DNA from: an uncultured Kineothrix sp.
GTDB taxonomy: Bacteria > Bacillota > Clostridia > Lachnospirales > Lachnospiraceae
Direction of reading: 5' to 3'
Assembly (NCBI GenBank): GCA_910588855.1
Contig: CAJUSR010000010.1
Coordinates: 1 to 64,000, forward strand
Length of the DNA stretch: 64,000 nt
A program made the position numbers and the translations under genes. Shown piece after piece: positions 57,031 through 64,000 of this stretch. Numbering within the stretch: position 1 is the stretch's first letter; each line of letters opens with the position of its first letter. The notes under the pieces are model-generated. The model ran no database searches. It had not been told where the DNA came from and saw nothing but the letters and a program-made list of their open reading frames with translations.

Positions 57031-57681
57031 TTATTCGGATTTTACAAACCGGTCTGCACCAACTCCGCATATGGGACACTTAAAATCTTCTGGCAAAGCA
57101 TTTCCTTCATATACATAGCCGCATACCTGGCAAGTATATTTCGCCTTTTTCTCATTTTCCACCGTATTGCCATCCCCATTTTCCGGCAGGTAAGTAGGCG
57201 CATTTTTGGGGCTTTTCCCTTTCACAACATTATGGTAATATGCATAAGTCATGGCATCCCCCATACCGTCATATGAGCCTGCGTCTATTACCTCCCCTAA
57301 AAATACCGTATGTGTAGCTGTTTCCATCTTATTGATTACCTTGCATACCACATATCCGCAAGTAAACTTTACCACAGGTATCCCCTGCACCATCTCATAA
57401 TCCACATGTTCAAATTTGTCCACATCTTTGCCGGAGCGGAACCCGAAATTTCCAATTAAACCCGCATCGGAGTCCTTCGCCATAATGGAAAACGCAAACT
57501 TTCCGGTTTTTTCTATACATCCGTTCGTATAATTATCATGGTTTACACTCACCGCTACCGTAGCCGGAGAAGATGTAATCTGCATAATACTGTTGGCGAT
57601 ACATCCGGTAGGTCGCTCTCCGTCCAGCGAAGAAACAATATAAACCCCGTAAGACATTTTTCTGAAAATATTTATATCCAT
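57031..57681 (-). CDS. Flavin reductase-rubredoxin fusion (high-molecular-weight rubredoxin)
   Basis: A 216-residue fusion: a flavin reductase-like FMN-binding domain (about residues 1-150, GVYIVSSLDGERPTGCIANS) and a C-terminal rubredoxin (YTCQVCGYVYEGNALPEDFK, then CPICGVGADRF, with four Fe-binding Cys). This is the layout of Hrb, which passes electrons from NAD(P)H to flavodiiron proteins in anaerobes for O2 or NO removal. The fused partner is not in the window. A palindromic Fur/PerR-like box follows its promoter. Confidence 0.93.
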   Translation of the reverse strand: MDINIFRKMSYGVYIVSSLDGERPTGCIANSIMQITSSPATVAVSVNHDNYTNGCIEKTGKFAFSIMAKDSDAGLIGNFGFRSGKDVDKFEHVDYEMVQGIPVVKFTCGYVVCKVINKMETATHTVFLGEVIDAGSYDGMGDAMTYAYYHNVVKGKSPKNAPTYLPENGDGNTVENEKKAKYTCQVCGYVYEGNALPEDFKCPICGVGADRFVKSE

Positions 57682-57713
57682 GTTTTTCCTTTCCCGTGCC
57701 TTTGCACTAAATA

Positions 57714-57764
57714 AAAATAGTAATCATTACTATTTTAATATATCATCTTTTTTATTATTGTCAA
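57714..57764 (-). promoter_or_regulatory. Promoter with Fur/PerR-like palindrome
   Basis: On the minus strand TTGACA (57764-57759) and TATATT (57742-57737) are 16 bp apart. Immediately downstream AAAATAGTAAT and its reverse complement flank a single C (57714-57736), an 11-1-11 palindrome whose core TAGTAAT-N-ATTACTA has the 7-1-7 form of Fur-family boxes. Control by PerR suits an oxygen-defence gene; Fur is also possible. Confidence 0.75.
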
Positions 57765-57897
57765 GTATTTCCATAAATATGCGTAATTTTATATATCATT
57801 ATATATATCATTTTATACAATCGAGTAAAGAAAATTCACCTTCCCATACCTGCTCATAAAGGCATATTTTATCTGCACGGGGCTGCCCATTGACAAA

Positions 57898-57921
57898 GGC
57901 TTTGCAATAAATTGCAAAGCC
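57898..57921 (-). terminator. Terminator of the aldo/keto reductase operon
   Basis: GGCTTTGCAAT pairs perfectly with ATTGCAAAGCC across two bases; on the minus strand TTTGTC follows. It lies 37 bp after the stop codon. Confidence 0.7.
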
Positions 57922-57957
57922 CGCAGGTATTTGTAAAAACAAGCATAAAATACAGTC

Positions 57958-58965
57958 TTACAAAAAAGTCTTATAATCCTCATAATTTTTCTCAAGCAAT
58001 TTCGGCGTATCCAAGCCATAAGGGCATTTTCCCTTACATTTTCCACAGTGGAGGCATTCTTCTATCTTTTTCATCTTTTCCTGCCATTCTGCCTCTAAAT
58101 ATCTTTCCTTTGGCGCACGTCTTAACAGCAGGCTCATCCGCGCACAATTATTTATCTCAATCCCTGCCGGACAAGGCATGCAGTAACCACATCCTCTGCA
58201 AAAATCCCCCGCCAATTCCTTTTTCTCTTTCTCAATTTCCTCTTTCATCCCGTCCGTTAACACCGGAGGGTTTTCCTGATAAGAAAGAAACTCATCCAGC
58301 TCTTCTTCCCTCTGGATCCCCCAAATAGGTTCTACATGCCCAAAGCCGGACATATAAGCATAAGCTAAGGCGGAATTGGTAATCAACCCTCCTGACAACG
58401 CCTTCATAGCAATAAATCCTATGTTTTTCTCTTTACACATATCCACAATTTTCTTCTCCCGTTCCCCTGCCAAATAGGAAAACGGAAATTGTACCGTTTC
58501 ATACAGCCCGGATTCCACTGCTTCTTCCGCTACGGAGTACCTGTGGTTGGTAATCCCGATATGCTTTATTTTCCCTTGTTTCTTTGCTTCCTCCATCGCT
58601 TCATACAACCCGGAGCCATCTCCTGGCTTTGGGCAGAATGCCGGATTATGGAACTGGTAAATATCAATAAAGTCAGTCCGTAAGTTTTTAAGGCTCATCT
58701 CCAATTCCGTCCAAAAACTTTCCACATCCTTTGCTGCCGTTTTTGTACTTATAATTATTTTTTCCCTGATATATTCAAAAGCTGCCCCTATCTTTTCTTC
58801 GCTGTCAGTATACATTCTAGCGGTATCAAAATAATTAATCCCGTAGTAAAACGCCTTTTGCAGCAAATATACTGCATCCCTTTTCGATACCCTTTGCACA
58901 GGCAACGCCCCGAATCCGTTTTTATTCATTACCAGCCCTGTTTTTCCCAACGTAATTTTCTGCAT
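57958..58965 (-). CDS. Aldo/keto reductase with two [4Fe-4S] ferredoxin motifs
   Basis: A 335-residue protein. The AKR barrel fills residues 1-265 (GINYFDTARMY with catalytic Asp and Tyr, IIISTKTAAKD with Lys, IDIYQFHNP with His). The C-terminal about 70 residues carry CRGCGYCMPCPAGI and CLHCGKCKGKCPYGL, two ferredoxin-type clusters. Such fusions are common in anaerobic Firmicutes and may couple the barrel to ferredoxin. It starts 5 bp after the alpha-galactosidase stop, so it is in that operon. Substrate unknown. Confidence 0.9.
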   Translation of the reverse strand: MQKITLGKTGLVMNKNGFGALPVQRVSKRDAVYLLQKAFYYGINYFDTARMYTDSEEKIGAAFEYIREKIIISTKTAAKDVESFWTELEMSLKNLRTDFIDIYQFHNPAFCPKPGDGSGLYEAMEEAKKQGKIKHIGITNHRYSVAEEAVESGLYETVQFPFSYLAGEREKKIVDMCKEKNIGFIAMKALSGGLITNSALAYAYMSGFGHVEPIWGIQREEELDEFLSYQENPPVLTDGMKEEIEKEKKELAGDFCRGCGYCMPCPAGIEINNCARMSLLLRRAPKERYLEAEWQEKMKKIEECLHCGKCKGKCPYGLDTPKLLEKNYEDYKTFL

Positions 58966-58970
58966 TCTTA

Positions 58971-61157
58971 CTAAACCCTTTCAAAATATAATTGATAAGA
59001 TTGATATTCACCCATTTCTTTCGGCAATAAATACCCGCCATACATAAGGGCGCGCCCATTATACACTTTTCCTGTATCCGCTTCCATATAATCATCATAA
59101 GGGTTTAATCCCCTTAGCTTAACGATACAATCCGGCGCATTCGCCTGTGCGCTGGTCATTACCACATTTACCAGACACTTATTCATATCTGTGGAAATGA
59201 ACTGCCACGCCATAAAAGCTTCTTCCGGTTTTGTCAAACGGTAGTAATCGCCGCCCTGTATCAAGTCAAAATACTTCTTATAATCCTCAATCTGCGCTTT
59301 AACCTCTTCCTTATCCTCATCCGACATCTTGCTGATATCCAGCTCATATCCAAAGGTACCCGCCATAGCCACCGTACCCCTTGTATGCAATGGTGTGATA
59401 CGCCCATTCTGATGGTTCGGACAAGCCGATACATGGGAGCCTACCGTACTAATCGGATAGCAGAATGAAGTTCCGTATTGGATTTTCAGCCTCTCAATGG
59501 CATCTGTGTCATCGCTGCACCATATCTGAGGGGAGTAATAAAGCATACCCGCATCGAACCGTCCGCCCCCGCCGCTGCATCCTTCAAACAGCACATCCGG
59601 GTATTTGGAAGTAATCTTTTCGAGAAGTTCATACAGCCCAAGCACATACCGGTGTCCGGCCTCGCCCTGCTGATCCGGCGTAAGTTCCGGATTATAAACA
59701 TCGCAAATGCTCCGGTTCATATCCCATTTTACATAGGAAATATCCCCGGTATCCAAAATGTCGCAAATCACCTGATAAAGATAATCGCGTACACATTCCC
59801 TTCCCAAATCCAGTACGAGTTGGCATCTTCCCCTTCCGGGTTCCCGGCTCGGCAAAGCAAATGCCCAGTCAGGATGTTCTTTATAGAGCCTGCTGTCCTC
59901 GTTCACCATCTCAGGCTCTATCCATATCCCAAAAGAAAGCCCTTTTTCTTTAATCCTCTGAATCAGCTCATGAAGGCTCATCCCCAGTTTTTCTTCATTC
60001 GGGAACCAATCCCCAAGCCCTGACTCATCAAAATCCCTTTTGCCGAACCAACCGTCGTCCATCACAAGCATTTCAATCCCTAGTTTCGCCGCTTCTTCCG
60101 CAATGCTAATCAGTTTTTCCCCGTTGAAGTCGAAATAAGTCGCTTCCCAGTTATTAATCAGCACCGGCCGTCTTCCGTTTTTATATTTTCCACGGCAAAG
60201 GTTATTCCGTATAGCCCTGTGGAACTGGGTAGACAGCCTGCCAAGCCCATTCCCCGAATAGCTCATAATAACCTCCGGCATTGCAAAGACCCTTCCCTTT
60301 TCCAGTAAAATTTTAAACCGGGAAGGATGTATCCCCATAGTAAACCTTAGCCGGTTCAACTGGCTGACCTCTGCCTCCGCCAAAAAGTTGCCGCTGTATA
60401 CGTATGCAAATCCATAGCATCCTCCATGCTCTTCCCCCGTTTCCGGTTCGCACAGAATTACAAACGGGTTATGCTGATGGCTGGAAGTACCGCGCAGAGA
60501 ACCGATTGACGTAATCCCCCTGCCCAATCTCCTTCTTTCCGCTTCCCGTTCCATAGCATGTCTGCCATTAAATGTATAGATATCCATATCCGCCGTCAGG
60601 AAATCCATGCTCATGGAAACCGCTTTATCCATCACTGCAGTCTCTTCCTCACGGTTTTCGATTAAACATGCCCTCGTAATCACGTCCAAATTCTCATATA
60701 CGCCATATAAAAGCGTAACATAAAATTCTTTTGCCCTATCTTTCAGCACAACTTTAAGCGTCTGTGCCATTTCACTGCCGCCGTACATAGCAGGCAGCCC
60801 TTCCAGCCCATATTTCCCTTCTGTAATTTCGTGGGATACATACCTTAAGTCCAAAGCATAGCTGCCGTCTCCATGCTGCACCCGGATTCCTTCCGCCCTA
60901 TAATCCCCTACATTAAAGGAAGGCATCTCCTGAGGCATTGTATCCAAAGATACCGTCCTGTCCATACCAGCATCCCCCATTGCTGTAGAAAACCCGACAT
61001 CTTCATACCGAAACAGATATGACATATCCTCGTTGGAAATCCTATTTCCATAATAGCTATGCAGCAACACCCCATAAGGGCCTATTTTCATCTGATAAGT
61101 AGTATGCTGTGTATCTATCGAAATTGTCTTGGTATTTTCATCATAATAAACTGCCAT
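58971..61157 (-). CDS. GH36 alpha-galactosidase
   Basis: A 728-residue cytoplasmic enzyme releasing terminal alpha-galactose from melibiose, raffinose and stachyose. Catalytic nucleophile in YVKWDMNRSI, acid/base in WCSDDTDAIERLKIQYGTSF, and LVMDDGWFGKRD and FEGCSGGGGRFDAGML are typical GH36 group I motifs. Full length with no signal peptide, matching import of intact oligosaccharide. It follows the msm permeases; the terminator-like hairpin between them suggests reduced but linked expression. Galactose would be passed to GalK/GalT. Confidence 0.95.
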   Translation of the reverse strand: MAVYYDENTKTISIDTQHTTYQMKIGPYGVLLHSYYGNRISNEDMSYLFRYEDVGFSTAMGDAGMDRTVSLDTMPQEMPSFNVGDYRAEGIRVQHGDGSYALDLRYVSHEITEGKYGLEGLPAMYGGSEMAQTLKVVLKDRAKEFYVTLLYGVYENLDVITRACLIENREEETAVMDKAVSMSMDFLTADMDIYTFNGRHAMEREAERRRLGRGITSIGSLRGTSSHQHNPFVILCEPETGEEHGGCYGFAYVYSGNFLAEAEVSQLNRLRFTMGIHPSRFKILLEKGRVFAMPEVIMSYSGNGLGRLSTQFHRAIRNNLCRGKYKNGRRPVLINNWEATYFDFNGEKLISIAEEAAKLGIEMLVMDDGWFGKRDFDESGLGDWFPNEEKLGMSLHELIQRIKEKGLSFGIWIEPEMVNEDSRLYKEHPDWAFALPSREPGRGRCQLVLDLGRECVRDYLYQVICDILDTGDISYVKWDMNRSICDVYNPELTPDQQGEAGHRYVLGLYELLEKITSKYPDVLFEGCSGGGGRFDAGMLYYSPQIWCSDDTDAIERLKIQYGTSFCYPISTVGSHVSACPNHQNGRITPLHTRGTVAMAGTFGYELDISKMSDEDKEEVKAQIEDYKKYFDLIQGGDYYRLTKPEEAFMAWQFISTDMNKCLVNVVMTSAQANAPDCIVKLRGLNPYDDYMEADTGKVYNGRALMYGGYLLPKEMGEYQSYQLYFERV

Positions 61158-61293
61158 ATCCTATCCTCCTGATACAAGAGCCGCTACAGGCTAAGCTGCA
61201 GCACAGCCCCGATTTTTCTTCCGTCGTCGCATATTTGCCAAGAACCGCTTCCGGAAAATAAGTATAACATACTTCTATTTATAATTGCAAGAA

Positions 61294-61326
61294 ACACGGA
61301 CTGCCATCCCTTATGGCAGTCCGTGT
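61294..61326 (-). terminator. Hairpin between the msm permeases and alpha-galactosidase
   Basis: ACACGGACTGCCA pairs perfectly with TGGCAGTCCGTGT over 7 nt; TTTC follows on the minus strand. It lies about 70 bp after the permease stop and may act as a partial terminator within the locus. Confidence 0.7.
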
Positions 61327-61397
61327 CCGTTACTGCTCACTTTGTGACCGGTAACTATATATTTATTTATCCCCTCTCCCCGTTTATGTAAAACCCC

Positions 61398-62243
61398 CTA
61401 TTTTACCGCACCGTTTACAACACCGTTCAGAATCTGTTTCTGGCAGATAATGTAGAAAATCAAAATCGGTATCAATGCCAGCAGATAAGATGCAAATGCC
61501 AAGTTATAGTTTGTACCGAACTGTGACTGGAAATTCAACTGTGCCAAAGGCAGCGTATTCTGCCCGGACCCTGCCATAATAACAAGGGGAGTCATCACAT
61601 CGTTCCAAACAGACAACGCTGTTAAGACTGCTACCGTTGCATGCATAGGACGCATAATCGGGAAAATAATCTTCCAGTAAGTCCTCCATGTAGAAGCCCC
61701 GTCCACCTTTGCCGCCTCTTCCAACGCCATCGGGATGTTTACCAGATACCCCGAATACAGCAGGACATTCATCGGCATATAAAATACAACATACAGTATG
61801 ATAACACCGAACCAGTTTGCCAGGCCCAGTTCCGCCGTCTGCTTTGCCAAAGGCATCATCAGGATTGCGAAAGGCACGAACATACCGCTGACAATAAACA
61901 GATATACAAAACTATAAAATTTATTTTTTGCCTTGTTTCTTCCTAAAGCATATCCCATTAAGGAATGGACTACGATAGACAGGCCTACCGCTATCAAAGT
62001 AATCAGTAAACTGTTGCCCAAAGAACGCCAGAAGTCCGTTACTTCCATAGCTTCCCTGAAATTGTTCAGGCTCCACGACTGCGGCAAGGATAAAATGCCG
62101 CTAATGCTGTTTGTCATTTCGGAAGGCTGTTTAAACGCAATTACAATAGTCAAATACAGCGGGAAAATAATCGTTGAAAGTCCAAGTATCAATAAGACCA
62201 TTGCCACCTTATTCGTATGCATACTTGCATTTTTCTTTGTCAT
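61398..62243 (-). CDS. Carbohydrate ABC transporter permease, MsmG type
   Basis: A 281-residue inner-membrane permease with six helices and the EAA loop ALEEAAKVDGASTWRTYWKI. It forms the channel with the upstream MsmF-like permease (4-bp overlap). With the adjacent binding protein and GH36 enzyme it matches multiple-sugar (raffinose/melibiose) uptake systems. The ATPase is not here; such systems share a MsmK-type ATPase. Confidence 0.94.
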   Translation of the reverse strand: MTKKNASMHTNKVAMVLLILGLSTIIFPLYLTIVIAFKQPSEMTNSISGILSLPQSWSLNNFREAMEVTDFWRSLGNSLLITLIAVGLSIVVHSLMGYALGRNKAKNKFYSFVYLFIVSGMFVPFAILMMPLAKQTAELGLANWFGVIILYVVFYMPMNVLLYSGYLVNIPMALEEAAKVDGASTWRTYWKIIFPIMRPMHATVAVLTALSVWNDVMTPLVIMAGSGQNTLPLAQLNFQSQFGTNYNLAFASYLLALIPILIFYIICQKQILNGVVNGAVK

Positions 62244-63118
62244 AGCTGCTCCTCCTTACTGCTGGAAAATTTCATCTGTGCCACGGAAACAATAACAATT
62301 ACAATAAAGAATACAACTGCATTTGCACTCTGGAAGCCAAACTGTCCGCCTGACATACCATTGTTATAAATCAAGTAGGAAATGGATTCCGTACTCTGTG
62401 CCGGGCCGCCCTTTGTCAAAGCCATAATCTGGTCGAATACCATCAGGAAGTTCTTTACGCACAGAACCATGTTAATGGAGAAAAATGGTATAATCAGCGG
62501 GAAGGTCAAATAACGGAACTGCTTCCATCCGGTTGCACCGTCTAACCCGCCGGCTTCATATACATCCTCAGGCACCGTCTGTAACCCGGAGATATAAATA
62601 ATCGTATTCATTGCAATTGCCTGCCAAGCACACACTATCATGATTCCAATCCATGCAACGCTGGGGTTCGACAAAATACTTGTACTCAAGCCTTCCACCC
62701 CTATCATCTGCGCTACTGCAGGAAGTATGTATGTGAAAAAGTAATTGAAAATATAGCCGACTACCAATGCGCCCAAAATGTTGGGAAGGAAATAAGCCCC
62801 GCGGAAGAAGCTCTTTGCCCTTATCTTACTGTTTAAGCCAAGAGCTAAAAGCAAACTGATTACATTGGTTACAACTGTAGATACAATCGCCAGCTTGAAA
62901 GTAAACCAATAAGATTTTCCAACACGGCCATCCGTGAACAAATCAATGTAATTCTGGAATCCTACCCAATTATATTTCCCGAACCCTTTAAAGTTTGTAA
63001 AACTATAAATCACGCCACGAATTAACGGAATAGTATTAAAGCAGATAAACAATGCCAAAATCGGAATCGTGATTAATAAAAAAGTTCTTTTCCTTTCATT
63101 TTTCATCACTTCTTTCAT
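62240..63118 (-). CDS. Carbohydrate ABC transporter permease, MsmF type
   Basis: A 292-residue permease with six helices and the EAA loop VPEDVYEAGGLDGATGWKQF. It starts 15 bp after the binding-protein gene and overlaps the next permease by 4 bp, so all three are one operon. The pair imports alpha-galactosides by inference from the GH36 gene. Confidence 0.94.
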   Translation of the reverse strand: MKEVMKNERKRTFLLITIPILALFICFNTIPLIRGVIYSFTNFKGFGKYNWVGFQNYIDLFTDGRVGKSYWFTFKLAIVSTVVTNVISLLLALGLNSKIRAKSFFRGAYFLPNILGALVVGYIFNYFFTYILPAVAQMIGVEGLSTSILSNPSVAWIGIMIVCAWQAIAMNTIIYISGLQTVPEDVYEAGGLDGATGWKQFRYLTFPLIIPFFSINMVLCVKNFLMVFDQIMALTKGGPAQSTESISYLIYNNGMSGGQFGFQSANAVVFFIVIVIVSVAQMKFSSSKEEQL

Positions 63119-63133
63119 AGCTCTTCTCCTTTC

Positions 63134-64000
63134 CTAATTCGCATTCCCATGTTGTTTTTCATATTCTTGCACCAAACGGATAATGTCCCTGTTATACCGC
63201 GGCCAATCATTATCGAATTTCGTCAGGAAAGCATCCACGTCTTTATTCAGCAGGAAAGTCTGAATCTGGGCATCCACTGCCATTTCAGACGGATAATAGT
63301 GATCCTGATAGTCCTTCATGTTCCCGCTTGTTATGTATTCGGTCATCCCATCCAGGATAGAAGGCAATTGGAAATCCCCTTCTTTACAAGGGATTGCCGT
63401 CTGTGCATCAATATATTTCTGAAGATTCTCGTCTGCAAAAAGGAAGTCCAAAACTTCATAAGCCGCTTCTTTGTTCTTGCATTCAGCCATTACACAGAAT
63501 TGAAGGTCAACACCGGAATTTAGCGTATTGCCGTCTTTTGAGTCATTCGCCGGCATTACGAAAGAGTCCAAATTCAAATCCGGGTTTACGGACAATATCT
63601 GCGGAGCCGCGTAGCTTCCGATAGGATACATTGCAGATTCCCCTCTTGCAAAAGCAGTACAAGCATCGTTATATCCGTATGCAAACGGGTCATCCGGCCC
63701 ATAATTCAAAAGTTCCAAGTATTTCTCCGATATTTCCCTATATTCTTTGGAAAATGTGGTTTCTCCCCTATTTACCTGTTTCGTCGTATCTGCCGGGGAA
63801 AGGTCAACCGCCATAGAGTTCCAGGGCGCCAGGCAAGTCCATGTATCCTTAAAGCCAAAATAGAACGGAAGAATCCCTTCTGCTTTAATCGTCTCGCATA
63901 AAGCTTTCAATTCTTCCCAGTTTTCCGGAATCGTCCATCCATGCTCTTCAAACATGTCGCGGTTATATAAGATTCCGGCTGCATTCGCTACATAAGGCAC
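63134..64000 (-). CDS. Sugar-binding protein of the msm-type transporter (partial, 5' end outside window)
   Basis: The C-terminal 288 residues of a family 1 extracellular solute-binding protein. Visible: AAGILYNRDMFEEHGWTIPE, ALCETIKAEGILPFYFGFKD, FARGESAMYPIGSYA and NKEAAYEVLDFLFADENLQK, all typical of MsmE/UgpB-like proteins. The reading frame is open to the right edge, so the start, signal peptide and promoter are not seen. Followed by the two permease genes. Likely ligand an alpha-galactoside, inferred from the linked GH36 gene. Confidence 0.92.
   Translation of the reverse strand: MPYVANAAGILYNRDMFEEHGWTIPENWEELKALCETIKAEGILPFYFGFKDTWTCLAPWNSMAVDLSPADTTKQVNRGETTFSKEYREISEKYLELLNYGPDDPFAYGYNDACTAFARGESAMYPIGSYAAPQILSVNPDLNLDSFVMPANDSKDGNTLNSGVDLQFCVMAECKNKEAAYEVLDFLFADENLQKYIDAQTAIPCKEGDFQLPSILDGMTEYITSGNMKDYQDHYYPSEMAVDAQIQTFLLNKDVDAFLTKFDNDWPRYNRDIIRLVQEYEKQHGNAN

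Overview
The window looks like the chromosome of a gut Clostridia member, most likely Lachnospiraceae. This is inferred from gene families, not a database match: class II galT, VanW proteins with a signal peptide, high-molecular-weight rubredoxin, DUF6075/DUF3970-type conjugative-element genes, strong AGGAGG-like ribosome binding sites and moderate GC. Most genes lie on the minus strand in short operons.

Layout. 1-1.3 kb: edge of an integrative element (partial parA plus two small element genes) abutting the 3' end of rlmD. 1.3-5.3 kb: rlmD, yhaM and a degenerate HtrA-like protein. 5.6-11.2 kb (plus strand): a small membrane protein/wHTH pair, mutS2 and an OmpR/HAMP-kinase two-component pair. 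11.6-13.8 kb: an ECF sigma/anti-sigma pair and trmL. 14.3-16.6 kb: a SIMPL lipoprotein and an unrecognised membrane protein. 16.7-24.6 kb: a fructoside-type locus (GH32 enzyme, ribose-type ABC transporter, and a LacI regulator fused to a second sugar-binding domain). 25-33.5 kb: an aminotransferase/Lrp/AIR-synthase/VanW operon and a dnaQ-nth-radical SAM operon. 34.4-38.5 kb: galK-galT and an AraC regulator. 38.7-47.7 kb: acyltransferase, VanW protein, tRNA-Gly, yaaA, bcp, a hybrid kinase with response regulator, and an IS1182-like element. 47.8-53.5 kb: second tRNA-Gly, CarD-like regulator, an ANT(6)-GNAT fusion, a DUF1905/C39-like fusion and TraX. 53.6-58.9 kb: feoAB, a DUF1284 protein, bioY (BirA operator), a flavin reductase-rubredoxin fusion (Fur/PerR-like box) and an Fe-S aldo/keto reductase. 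59-64 kb: GH36 alpha-galactosidase with an msmEFG-type importer.

The sugar genes fit together: MsmEFG would import raffinose or melibiose, the alpha-galactosidase releases galactose, GalK and GalT feed it to the Leloir pathway, and the separate RbsABC-like importer with the cytoplasmic GH32 enzyme could take the fructosyl part.

The most unusual content is intergenic. Two elements of about 138 nt (13869-14007 and 53141-53277) share a core whose stem differences are nearly all compensatory, while their 23-bp outer stems differ completely in sequence yet stay paired. They look like members of a structured RNA or RNA-like repeat family that I cannot name. A second family of about 250 bp with 55-bp inverted arms has two full and two collapsed copies, and a third modular hairpin repeat often sits beside it. 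The IS element is inserted into one copy of that third repeat.
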